A stretch of DNA of 64,000 nt from Roseiarcus sp963816065. Lineage in GTDB: Bacteria; Pseudomonadota; Alphaproteobacteria; Rhizobiales; Beijerinckiaceae. The translations under genes were made by a program, and so were the position numbers. The notes beneath the pieces were generated by a model. The model did not search any database and had not been told where the DNA came from. It worked only from the letters and a program-made list of their open reading frames with translations. Of this stretch, positions 47,682-57,740 are shown piece after piece. Location: the NCBI GenBank assembly GCA_963816065.1, contig CAWFJG010000030.1, forward strand, positions 706,318 to 770,317, read 5' to 3'. Each line of letters starts with the position of its first letter. Positions within the stretch are counted from its first letter, which is position 1.

Positions 47682-47900
47682 TTATTCCTGGCGAACCATC
47701 TGATCCGACGACCGTCTCGGGGTCGATGCGGCATCCGTCCTGACCATAACCGTCTTGATCTCATCGTCGCTTTCTTCGGCGTCTGGTTCACATGCGACGA
47801 TTTCACTGCTTTCTTCGAGGAACAGCAACAAGTTAGGCTTACGAAGATGCACGATGTAAAATAAACGACAAGTACGGCCCCGCTCGTTAAATGTTGCCAA
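47682..47900 (-). CDS. possible small acidic hypothetical protein
   Basis: A 72-residue frame from a TTG start has an acidic middle (LEESSEIVACEPDAEESDDE) and a Lys/Arg-containing N-terminus. The surrounding DNA is A+T-richer than the window average. No family is recognised and the start is weak, so this may be spurious. Confidence 0.25.
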   Translation of the reverse strand: MATFNERGRTCRLFYIVHLRKPNLLLFLEESSEIVACEPDAEESDDEIKTVMVRTDAASTPRRSSDQMVRQE

Positions 47901-47968
47901 GAATTCATGCGCAATAATAGAATTGCTATTATCTTATATTTGTTCAATACGAATGGCAAACATTTCGG

Positions 47969-48150
47969 TTGACAAACGACACGTGCTCTGTGATATGCAA
48001 AGGCATCATGAAGAAAGGGCTTTCCGCCCTTACCAACCTGCTCAGTCCGGGCAAGGTGGTACGCTTGCAAAGGCGCATGAGGCCCGGCCGGGCAACGAAG
48101 CGGACGCCCCTTCCTCTTCGTCGAAAACGCCAAAACGAGAGGAAGTCAGT
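47969..48150 (+). promoter_or_regulatory. promoter and leader of the unknown three-gene unit
   Basis: TTGACA (47969-47974) is a perfect -35 hexamer, followed about 17-19 bases later by GATATGC as a weak -10. A leader hairpin AAGGGC/GCCCTT stands just downstream (about 48013-48029). AGAGGAAG precedes the ATG at 48151. The leader could encode a short peptide from 48008, but its content is not convincing. Confidence 0.45.
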
Positions 48151-48498
48151 ATGCCCACAAACATCAGACTCGCGGTAGCCAATGAGACAGTCGCGCCTCA
48201 GGCTGCGATCGCCGCCAAACTCAAAGCGTTGGCCGAACGCCTCGACGCCCCAAACACCTTCGCCAAGGGGCAGCTCATCGCCTGGAAGCCCGGTCTCCAA
48301 AACCGCAAGGCGCCGGACTACGGCGAGCCCGTCATCGTGACTGCAGTCTTGCCGGAGCCCATCTTCGATCCCAGCGAGCGCTCCGCGTCCAGTCCCTACT
48401 TTCAGGAGCCCCTTAGCCTCGTCATCGGCATGCTCAGAGACGACGACGTCATCGAGTTTCGCGTGGACGGACGAAGATTCGAGCCCTTCGAGCAATGA
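48151..48498 (+). CDS. hypothetical protein, first gene of an island unit
   Basis: The 115-residue product (TNIRLAVANETVAPQAAIAAK to GRRFEPFEQ) looks like a compact protein with a helical start (KLKALAERLDAPNTFAKGQL) and a beta-rich end (GEPVIVTAVLPEPIF, LVIGMLRDDDVIEFRVDG). I recognise no family. The ribosome-binding site AGAGGAAG supports the start. It is followed within 45 bases by another unknown gene and then by the HNH gene, so the three are probably one transcript. Confidence 0.6.
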   Translation: MPTNIRLAVANETVAPQAAIAAKLKALAERLDAPNTFAKGQLIAWKPGLQNRKAPDYGEPVIVTAVLPEPIFDPSERSASSPYFQEPLSLVIGMLRDDDVIEFRVDGRRFEPFEQ

Positions 48499-48541
48499 TC
48501 CTCGGTCGACCTTCCTCCCCAGCCATCCCGCGAGAGACATC

Positions 48542-49006
48542 ATGCCCCGCGCACGAAGAAACACCGCCGCCGCACGAAAAATCCGCGACCACGGCGATCC
48601 CGTCTTCATTCACTCCTGGAACTCCGGAAACCCAGGCGCCGGAGCCGGCGCCGACACCATCTACCAGTTCGACGGTCAAATGGTCGTCGCCCCGAGCGAG
48701 GACGACCAAGTCTACGGCCCTTATGACGATCTTCCGTCTCTCTTCGAGGCGCACCCCAATCTCCTCACCGTCACCAAGTCGACCGAGAGCATCGAAAGCA
48801 CCTATCTCGAGGCCGCCGACGTCGTCGCCATGCTTTCGTTCTGGGCTCCGCCGCCCGATCCGGACCTCGAGCGCCTTCTCCCGCTCTTGTCCTCCATGAC
48901 CTTGCCGAAACGGGCCCGCGGATTCACGGTCAACGGAGAACAATGGATCCACATGAAGGGGCAAGGCTTCCGACGCGCACCCGACGAACCAGGTGACGAC
49001 CGCTAG
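48542..49006 (+). CDS. hypothetical protein, second gene of an island unit
   Basis: The 154-residue soluble product (YQFDGQMVVAPSEDDQVYG, PYDDLPSLFEAHPNLL, SSMTLPKRARGFTVNGEQW) has no recognised domain. Like its neighbours it is strongly C-rich on the coding strand, unlike most genes in the window. The context with an HNH nuclease gene suggests an accessory or defence role, which is only a guess. Confidence 0.55.
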   Translation: MPRARRNTAAARKIRDHGDPVFIHSWNSGNPGAGAGADTIYQFDGQMVVAPSEDDQVYGPYDDLPSLFEAHPNLLTVTKSTESIESTYLEAADVVAMLSFWAPPPDPDLERLLPLLSSMTLPKRARGFTVNGEQWIHMKGQGFRRAPDEPGDDR

Positions 49007-49057
49007 GCCCTCCCTTCCCTCCCCATGCTCGCCCCGGCCTGAAACAATCGCTCGAAA

Positions 49058-50684
49058 ATGCAGCCATCCATGCCGTCCGTCATCTCCGCCAGACCCAACG
49101 TCGAAGAAGAAATCGCCAACATCGTTCGGTCCCGACCCACGGGAATCAGAGGCCGTCACCGAATCGACGGCACGCCGGCACGAGCTCGCTCCGAGACGCC
49201 AGGCTCCCCTCTCGCGCCGCGGAATGTCGACATCGTCCTCGGGCACTTCGGGTTCGGCGACACTCTCCTCCGACTCTCGATATTCTGGCCGCCGAGCACA
49301 ACCTCGGCACCCGAGAACGCGTGCGCCAGATCATTAAGGCCAACTACTACGACCTCGTCGCCGGCCGCCAATTCCCCGCTGCGCAGGCCGTCGCCGCCGC
49401 CCTCGCCGAGAAGGAAATCTGGATCGAGAGCGACTTCCTCGAACTATTCAAGAACGAGGGACTTGATCGGTTCGATCGACACAGCCGAGGCGCTCCTGCT
49501 CTATGTCCAGAGCCAAGGCCTCGCCAGTGACTACATCGGAGTTCCCCCCGACCTGAAGCCACTTACGCGCGGCAACTACCGCGATCACGACGAGCGCTTC
49601 ATCATCCACGCCGCTCGTCTCCCGTCCCTCCGTCAGGCTCTCGACGCGGCCGAAGCCGCGTATCGCTCAGACGGCCTCGCCAGTCTTGAGCATGTCGTCA
49701 AGCGCGTTCCCGACGCGGACGTCTCAACCCTCCGAAACCTCCTCCGATGCCACAGGTTCGTCTGGTCGCAAGATATCGACGGTGTGAACTTGGTTCGCCT
49801 TCAACGACAGGGCGTCCTCCGCTCGCAACTGCGCGGCCAAAATCTTCGGCGTCGTGTCTTCGTGCCGCGTCGACATCCTTTCCCAGTTGATCGCCAACGG
49901 CTTGACCCGTCGCGCCGCCGTCTACGAATACCCGCACGCCGCGGCACTCGAAGCCTGGATCAGGAATCGCCAGACTTCGCGATCAACGATGGCATCGCGT
50001 CCTATCTCGGCGAGACCCAGCCCCCCGACGGCCTCGAAATCCAACAGGCCGCCGCCCTCACAGGCAAGCCCGGCCGCCTTTACACGGAGATCTTGTCGGG
50101 ATTCGCAAATCTCGGCGTCCAGAAGCCGTCAATCGACAAGCTGTTATACGCCTCGCCACTCGTATACGTCGACAAGAGCCAAACGCCGTATCGTTTTACA
50201 TACGTCACCGATCTCGAGCTCGCGTCCGAGACGACGGACGACGGCGACAACATCCGCTACGACGACATTCACGAGCGTCTTCGCCAATGGGAATAAATCG
50301 GCACCGACACCAAATCCGAAACGACCGGCCGTCGCGAACAGCCGCTCCTCCGTGAGTGGATGTTCGGCGCCAAACACCGAGGCGGAATGCGCGATGTGTC
50401 GTCGAAGGTTCAACACCGACGCGCTCCACACCGCCCACAAAAGACCCCGCTTCCGCTGCTCCGAAGATGTGCGGCTCGACCCGTACATCGTCTTCCCGCT
50501 CTGCGTCTTCGGTTGCGATCACCTCTACGAGAAGGGCTTCATCACGGTCAGGAACGGACACTACATCGCCGGCAGACCGGCGTCCGCCACCGAGACGGAA
50601 ATCATCCGCGGCTTGATCGACAAGCCAGTCCCAGACCGATGGCTTAAAGGACCGGCTGACTACTTCGACAATCTGCAGTTCTGA
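49058..50684 (+). CDS. sigma-region-4-like HTH and HNH endonuclease protein (frameshifted)
   Basis: Near the N-terminus the pieces NVDIVLGHFGFGD and TLDILAAEHNLGTRERVRQIIKANYY match the region-4 helix-turn-helix of sigma factors. A long uncharacterised middle follows (LLLYVQSQGLASDYIG, SQLIANGLTRRAAVYEYPHAA, PSIDKLLYASPLVYVDKS). The C-terminus is an HNH-type nuclease: CAMCRRRF, ALHTAHKRPRFRC, DPYIVFPLCVFGCDHLYEKGFI. These lie in different frames, broken near 49285, 49460, 49840, 49965 and at a TAA at 50294, each explicable by a one-base indel. If joined, the protein would be about 540 residues. Two separate genes (HTH protein and HNH nuclease) are the alternative. Confidence 0.6.
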
Positions 50685-50896
50685 GGCACGGCCTGCGGCC
50701 GACTTCCAGCTGCTTCCCATGGCCCGCTGCCCCTCGCCACCGGATGATTGCCGCGGACCATCCGCCGCCCCCTGCATATAAACGTCCCTGAGGGCCTGAC
50801 ATAGGCCGCCTGAACGAATGCTGTCGACCCCATTGCTTCGGTTCGCTCTACAGTCGCTTCTCCCCAAACCCGCCAATCCGAACCGCCCGCCGGCCG

Positions 50897-52140
<1,244 letters not shown>

Positions 52141-52171
52141 GGACGGACTCGTCTCGAGGAATGTCAACGCC

Positions 52172-52381
52172 GTCATGGCCGGGCATAGCCCGTTGAAGAC
52201 GGGCGTCTCTCGACGCCCTATGTCCCGGCCATCCACGCCGCCGGCTCATCAGCATTCGTCGGCAGGGGGCAGGACCGGCGCCGTGCGCTGGCATTCCGCA
52301 CGCGCCGCCCGACTGTACGACCCCGGCCGCCGACAGCAGCAGCGGAACCGCGTGGATGGCCGGGACAAGCCCGGCCATGAC
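52172..52381. repeat. nested palindromic (REP/MITE-like) element upstream of argG
   Basis: Outer arms GTCATGGCCGGGC (52172-52184) and GCCCGGCCATGAC (52369-52381), and inner arms GTCCCGGCCATCCACG (52222-52237) and CGTGGATGGCCGGGAC (52351-52366), are perfect inverted repeats. The left part can also fold on itself (ATGGCCGGG with CCCGGCCAT). The GGCCGGGacaaGCCCGGCC type is a well-known intergenic repeat of Hyphomicrobiales. Confidence 0.75.
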
Positions 52382-52474
52382 GGGCAGAGCGTGATTGACG
52401 GCCGCGCTGCCAGCGTCTAGCGGACTTATAGACACGGCTGCGGCGGGCGCAACCCGCGTGATCCCGTGCCAGCG

Positions 52475-53247
52475 TCACCGCGCCGCGGGTCCGGCGGCGT
52501 CGAGGCGGTGCTCCGACCTTGCGCCTCGCGAGCGCCGCCTCGACCACCTCGGCCGCAGTCTGGCCGCCACGTCGGCCGGCGTCGGGCCGGACGGGTCTTC
52601 GCCGCGCGGCCAGATCAGCATGCGGGCGATCTCGATGATGATCAGCGTCACCAGGCCGCCGAGCAGCACGTCGGACAGGTAGTGGCCGCCGAAGGCCATC
52701 CGCAGCAGGCTCGCGCCGACGCCGAAGGCGAAAGCGGCGACGATCGCCGGCCCGCGCGCGCGGCGGCGGCAGGACGCTCGCCGGCGCGACCATCCAGAAC
52801 CCGGTCGACGCCTCGCCCGAGACGAACGAGCAGTTCTTCTTGCATTCGCCCCGATCGTCGTACCAGGGCATGAACGCTCCCTGCCGTTGAACTCCTGGGT
52901 CTGGATCGGCCGCGGCCGGTGCCAGTGGTCCTTCAGGCCGAGATTGACGACGACGCCCGGGCCGATGGCCATGGTGGCGATCAGGAAGACCATCGCCCGT
53001 CCGCTCGGCGCCCAGCCGCGCCAGACGCCCGGCGCGGCTTGCGAGCCAAAGGCGGCGATAGGCCGCGAGGACGACGAACGGCGTGACGCGGAAGACGTCG
53101 CGGCCGAACCTGGCAAGCCCGTCGCGGCCGATGAAGCCGCCGCCGTCGTAAAAGCGATGCGCGACCGCGAGATCGAGATCGGGCCAGAGCGCGAAGACGC
53201 GCGAGCGTCAGCGCGGCAAGCGCGACGTAAACGAGAAAGGCCTTCAT
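52475..53247 (-). CDS. PAP2-family membrane phosphatase (frameshifted)
   Basis: The translated pieces form a PAP2 (type 2 phosphatidic acid phosphatase) protein: an N-terminal helix MKAFLVYVALAALTLA, KDHWHRPRPIQTQEFNG (first motif, KxxxxxxRPRP), CSFVSGEASTGF in place of PSGH, and RMAFGGHYLSDVLLGG (third motif). The CKKNCSFVSGEAS type is seen in lipid A 1-phosphatase-like and undecaprenyl-phosphate phosphatase-like members. The frame breaks near 53200, 52880 and 52770. The exact end is uncertain because of these breaks. Confidence 0.7.
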
Positions 53248-53254
53248 CGAACGG

Positions 53255-53881
53255 TCAGACCACCCGGTAGGTCTTGCCGGTCTCGCGCCCTTCGACGCTG
53301 CGGCTGAAGGCGCGCGCCGCGCGGGCGACCGGCACGGGATCGTGGCCGCGGAAGAACGGCCCGTAGGCGCCCATCGATTCCTCGAACACCGTCGGGCTCA
53401 CGGCGTTGATGCGCAGGCCGCGCGGCATTTCGATCGCCGCCGCCATCACGAACGCTTCGACCGCCCCGTTGACCATGCTGGCCGAGGAGCCCGCGGCGAT
53501 CGGCGTCTGCGACAGGACGCCGGCGATCAGGGTGATCGAGCCGCCGTCGCGCAGCCGATCGCGCGCCGCCAGCGCCAGATTGACCTGGCCCATCAGCTTG
53601 TCGACGAGGCCGAGGCCGTAGGACGACTGATCGATGCGGGCGGGTGCGATCGCCGCGAGCGGCGCGAAATTGACCGCTCCGGCGGCGCAGGCGACCGCGT
53701 CGAGCGGGCCGGCCGCGGCGAGGCCCGCCTCGATGCTGGCCGGGTCGGCGATGTCGATTCGGATGTCGCCCGACTTCGAGCCGGCGGTGACGATGTCGTG
53801 GCGCGGGGCGAGTTCGGCGGCGACGGCGCGGCCGAGCACGCCGCTGGCGCCGATCAGGAGGATGCGCAGACGGTCGGCCAT
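53255..53881 (-). CDS. short-chain dehydrogenase/reductase
   Basis: The 208-residue protein is a short atypical SDR: LLIGASGVLGRAVAAEL at the N-terminus, AVACAAGAVNFAPL in place of NNAG, and GGSITLIAGVLSQTPIAAGSSASMVNGAVEAFV in the active-site region, where the canonical YxxxK is replaced by a SMVNGA-type segment. Such proteins are annotated as short-chain dehydrogenases of unknown substrate. The start at 53881 is chosen at the Rossmann domain. It ends 8 bases from the PAP2 gene, so the two may be co-transcribed. Confidence 0.75.
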   Translation of the reverse strand: MADRLRILLIGASGVLGRAVAAELAPRHDIVTAGSKSGDIRIDIADPASIEAGLAAAGPLDAVACAAGAVNFAPLAAIAPARIDQSSYGLGLVDKLMGQVNLALAARDRLRDGGSITLIAGVLSQTPIAAGSSASMVNGAVEAFVMAAAIEMPRGLRINAVSPTVFEESMGAYGPFFRGHDPVPVARAARAFSRSVEGRETGKTYRVV

Positions 53882-54028
53882 GAGTGTTGAAATCCGTGTC
53901 GGTCTGCGGCGGAACGCCGCTGAGGAGAGTTTTTCTAGCGTCTTGAACGGCCTCGCGCTAGCCTTCGACCCCGTTGCCACGCCGCGTCGCCGAATTATAG
54001 TCGGCGGGGCCGCATGGCGGAGGGCCCG

Positions 54029-55016
54029 ATGACTCGTCTCGATGAAAAGCTCGCGCGGATCCGCGCCGGCTCGAACAGGCGCACCGATTTCATCATCGCC
54101 GACGCCAAGGATCCGGACATGGGACCCGGCCTGCACGCCGTCGGCCCGGCGCCCCCGTGCGAAGGGGCGGCCCCGCGCCTGCGCACGCGCGAAGAGTTCT
54201 TGAAGTCGATCGAGGCGGTGATCGCCCAGGACGTGGTGGACATCATGCTCACCTCGGTCAGCAACCTCGAGAAGCTGGTCGAACGCAAGGCCTTCGCCAA
54301 CTCGAAGGTGAAGCCCGCCATCCGCGCCAACGACACGACCGACATCTGGCGCCATCGCGGCGCGACCTGCCACCATCGCGCCTCGCGCTCGTTCCGCACC
54401 GCGTCGCTCCAGCGCGCCAAGGCGCTGACCAACCTCGGCCTCTATTCGATCACCTTCACCAACGACCTCGACGCCGATCTCGCGTCGCTCGAGGCGTTCT
54501 GCGAATTCCGCGAGGACGCCGCGGCGAACGGCTTCTCGTATTTTCTCGAGGTGTTCAATCCGAACGTCGACGGCGGGCTCGAGCCGGAATCGGTCCCGGC
54601 GTTCGTCAACGACGCCATCGTTCGCTGCCTCGCCGGCCTGACGGAGGCGGAGCGGCCCCGGTTCCTCAAGATCGCCTACAATGGACCGAAGGCGCTCGAA
54701 GAACTGGTCTCGTATGATCCGGGCGTGGTCGTCGGCGTGCTCGGCGGCGGGGCGGGGACGACGCGCGACTGTTTCGAGCTCATCCATCAGGCGCAGAAAT
54801 ACGGCGCGCGGGTCGCCCTGTTCGGACGCAAGATCAATCTCGCCGAATCGCCGCTCGACATCGTGCGGCTGATGCGCGCGGTGTCGGACGGCGCGCTGAC
54901 GCCCTCCGAGGCGGTCGAGGACTATCACGACACGCTGATCCGCAAGGGCCTGAGGCCGATTGCGCGAGTTCGCCGACGATCGCGAGATCACCGAGGCGGT
55001 TCTGCTGCATGGATAG
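54029..55016 (+). CDS. class I aldolase-like protein (DeoC/FbaB superfamily), paralogue 1 (3'-end frameshift)
   Basis: The ~328-residue protein forms a TIM barrel of the DeoC/LacD/FbaB aldolase superfamily. It reads DFIIADAKDPDMG, VDIMLTSVSNLEKLV, FLKIAYNGPKALEEL with the likely Schiff-base Lys near residue 213, GVLGGGAGTTRDCFE as phosphate-binding loop, and GARVALFGRKIN. It probably splits a phosphorylated ketose. An extra G near 54962 shifts the end; corrected it closes EITEAVLLHG at 55016. The PfkB gene follows after 6 bases, so kinase and aldolase are one operon. A paralogue is at 56424. Confidence 0.75.
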
Positions 55017-55022
55017 AGGAAA

Positions 55023-56049
55023 ATGAGCGCGCGCAGGGGGGTGCTGTCGGGCGGATCGTTTTGCGTCGATTTCAACAAGTCGATCGCCCGCTGGCCGGAA
55101 CAGGATACGGTCACCGAGGTGGTGCGGATCGACCGCCAGGGCGGCGGCGCCGGCTACAACATGGCGATCGACCTCAAGCGGCTCGATCCGGGTTTTCCGG
55201 TCGAGGCGATGGGCGTCATCGGCGACGGACGACCTCGGCCGTTTCCTGATCGGCGAATGCGAAGCGCGCGGCGTCCTCTGCGACGGGCTCAGGGCGTTGC
55301 CGGACGGCGCGACGATGAGCGTCGACGCGATCAACGTGCTCGACACCGGCCGCCGCACGCACCTCTTTCATGCCGGCGTCGCCGCGGCGATGTCGCCCGC
55401 CCATTTCAATTTCGCGTCGACCCGGGCCCGGATTCTCCACCTCGGCCTGCCCGGCGCGCACGCGGCGATGGACGCCGCGTGGCGGACGGATGCGAATGGC
55501 TGGGTCGCCGTCTTGAAGGCGGCGAGAGGCGCGGGCCTGGAAACCAATCTGGAGATGATGACCACCTCGGCGGAGCGCTTGGCCGAGCTTTGCCGGCCCT
55601 GTCTGCCGCATCTCGATTATCTCATCGTCAACGACTTCGAGATCGGCGCGCTCGCCGGCGTCGCCACCCGGCGTTCGGACGGCTCGACCGATGTCGGGTC
55701 GGTCGGACGCGCCATCGCCAGAGCGCTGGAAATCGGCGCGATGCGCTGGGTCGTCGTCCATTTCCCGGAGGGCGCGGTCGCGGGCGGCCGCGATGGGACC
55801 TCGGCGAGCCTCGGCTCGGTCGCGGCGCCGCCGAGCGCGATCGCGGGCGTCAACGGGGCGGGCGACGCCTTCGCCGCCGGGATGATCTACGGCCTGCATC
55901 AGGGCTGGGCGATCGCCGACTGTCTGCGGCTTGGCCACAGCGCCGCCGCCGCGTCGATGCGGGCCGTCTCGACCACGGAGGGCGTCGTCCCGGTCGCCGA
56001 ATGCCTCGCGCTCGCCGAGAAATGGGGGCTGCGGCCGGCGCCGGTGTGA
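55023..56049 (+). CDS. PfkB-family carbohydrate kinase (one frameshift)
   Basis: The ~341-residue protein is a ribokinase-like sugar kinase. The N-terminal SGGSFCVDFNKSIARWPEQD and RQGGGAGYN segments bind sugar; GVNGAGDAFAAGMIYGL near the C-terminus is PfkB signature 2 with the catalytic Asp. An extra base near 55232 breaks the frame between GVIGDG and DDLGRFLIGE. It is next to an aldolase-like gene, suggesting phosphorylation of a ketose or ketose phosphate before cleavage. GAGGAAA precedes the ATG. Confidence 0.78.
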
Positions 56050-56423
56050 GGCGGCCCGACGGTCGCCTCCTGATCCCCGCGTCGCCCTTCGGCCTTTTTG
56101 AGATGACGGCGTTCGTTTCCCGACGTCGCCGCTGAAGTCGCTTTGCTCGTTAGGCCGGCGCCGGCGCGGAACACGTTCGATGTGCGAGAAAGCGGCGCGA
56201 GCCGTACAGGGAAGTTGCGTCGACAGTGAAAAGGCCGATCCCGATCTTAAGTAAGATTATTTACATATCAGGCGGCACTTTTGTTTGACGGTATCGATAA
56301 AGAGTGGTCTTTGGAGGGCCACATTCACCGGGCGACGACCGGGCGCGCGATGGAAAAACGCGCTCGCCGGAGTTCTGAGGCCCGCCGGCCCCGGCGAGCC
56401 GTTTCTGTGAGAAGGAGACCCCA
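56050..56423. other. intergenic region between the two aldolase units
   Basis: About 370 bases with an A+T-richer patch (56240-56310, AAGTAAGATTATTTACAT, containing a GTAA/TTAC inverted pair) and a TTGACG at about 56285, likely carrying the promoter of the second aldolase gene. AGAAGGAGA precedes its ATG. No gene is supported. Confidence 0.45.
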
Positions 56424-57425
56424 ATGTCCGTCGCCAGGCGCATGGATCGGAAGCTCGCCAGAATTCAGGCCGGCGCCTACACTCCAGCCGATTTCATTAT
56501 CGCCGACGCAAAAGACGGGGACATGGCGCTCGGCGTAGGCGTCTGCGGACCCGCGTGTGACTTAGACGGACGACCGACAGGCCGCATGCGCCCTCTCCAG
56601 GTCTATCGCGACAATATGGAGGCGCTGGTCAGGTCCGACGTCATCGACATCATGTTGACGTCCCTGTCCTCGGGCGAATATCTGGCGGGCAGAGGCGTCT
56701 ACGCCAACACCGAAGTCACCCCCGCTATTCGCCTGAACGACGGAAGCGACATCTGGCACTGGCGGGGCGCAAACTACCGGCACTTGCCGACCTTGCCGTT
56801 CCGCACCGCGCGCCTCGACCGCGTCAGACCGATCGCCGACCTTGGTCTCTATGCGCTGACCTTCTTCAACGACCTCGAGCAGGATCGCCGCTCGCTCGAC
56901 GCCTATGCGCAGTTTCGCGACGAGGCCTCGGCGCTCGGCGTTCGCCACTTCCTGGAGGTCTTCAACCCCCAATTCGAGATCAAGACGCCGGATTCCGATC
57001 TTGCCGCCTACAACAACGACGCGATCGCGCGTTGCCTGGCCGGCGTCTCGCGGCTCGACCGGCCGTTGTTCCTGAAAGTCGTCTACAACGGACCGCGTGC
57101 CACAGAGGAACTTGCGTCCTTTGACCCATCTCATCTCATTGTCGGGATTCTCGGCGGCGCCTCGTCCACGACCCGCGAAACATTCGAAATGATCAAGCAG
57201 GCGGAGCGTTACGGCGCCCGCGTGGCGCTGTTTGGTCGCAAAATCTTCCACGCCGACGACCCGGTCGGGATTGTCAAAGGCATGAGACGGGTGATCGAGG
57301 ACGGAATTTCGTCCGAAGAGGCGGTCCGGGCCTACCATGAAGATCTTCGCAAGGCCGGGATTGCGCCCAAGCTGAGCCTCGAGAAGGATCTCGAAATCAA
57401 CGATCCGTCGCTGATGCTGGTTTGA
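56424..57425 (+). CDS. class I aldolase-like protein (DeoC/FbaB superfamily), paralogue 2
   Basis: The intact 333-residue protein is a close paralogue of the one at 54029: RKLARIQAG, DFIIADAKDGDM, VIDIMLTSLSSGEYL, FLKVVYNGPRATEEL with the candidate Schiff-base Lys, GILGGASSTTRETFE and GARVALFGRKIF align in order. The duplicated pair includes an adjoining kinase, intact at 55023 and reduced to a stump at 57492. Differences cluster near the N-terminal active-site rim, so the two may handle different phosphorylated sugars. Confidence 0.78.
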   Translation: MSVARRMDRKLARIQAGAYTPADFIIADAKDGDMALGVGVCGPACDLDGRPTGRMRPLQVYRDNMEALVRSDVIDIMLTSLSSGEYLAGRGVYANTEVTPAIRLNDGSDIWHWRGANYRHLPTLPFRTARLDRVRPIADLGLYALTFFNDLEQDRRSLDAYAQFRDEASALGVRHFLEVFNPQFEIKTPDSDLAAYNNDAIARCLAGVSRLDRPLFLKVVYNGPRATEELASFDPSHLIVGILGGASSTTRETFEMIKQAERYGARVALFGRKIFHADDPVGIVKGMRRVIEDGISSEEAVRAYHEDLRKAGIAPKLSLEKDLEINDPSLMLV

Positions 57426-57491
57426 GAGCGGAGTCGGGGGAGGCAAGCCCGCCCGACGTCCCGAACCCGATTCGCGACGCCCCAACGGCGC

Positions 57492-57581
57492 GGTTTCATT
57501 ACGGGCGGTTGCTGGGGGGTCGACCGCAACGAGACCGTCCCCTTCTGGCCCGAGGAGGACATGTCGATTCCGGTGTCGGCG
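57492..57581 (+). pseudogene. N-terminal stump of a second PfkB kinase
   Basis: The frame reads GFITGGCWGVDRNETVPFWPEED, which aligns with VLSGGSFCVDFNKSIARWPEQD of the PfkB protein at 55023, at the same place relative to the upstream aldolase gene. After about 57581 the similarity stops and the FGGY kinase gene lies on the other strand. It is the truncated end of a duplicated aldolase-kinase unit. Confidence 0.6.
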
Positions 57582-57740
57582 CCGGTTGGGCGGCGTCCAG
57601 CCTGCGTTCGATCACGACCAGCGGCAGCGTCGGAACGATCCGCGCGCGCCTTGACCTCGCAGCGGCCTGGGGATGGCGGCCGTAGCGCGGGCAGGCGCTC
57701 GCCACGCTCCGCGCGCGCCTCTCCCGAGCCGTCGGCGCTC

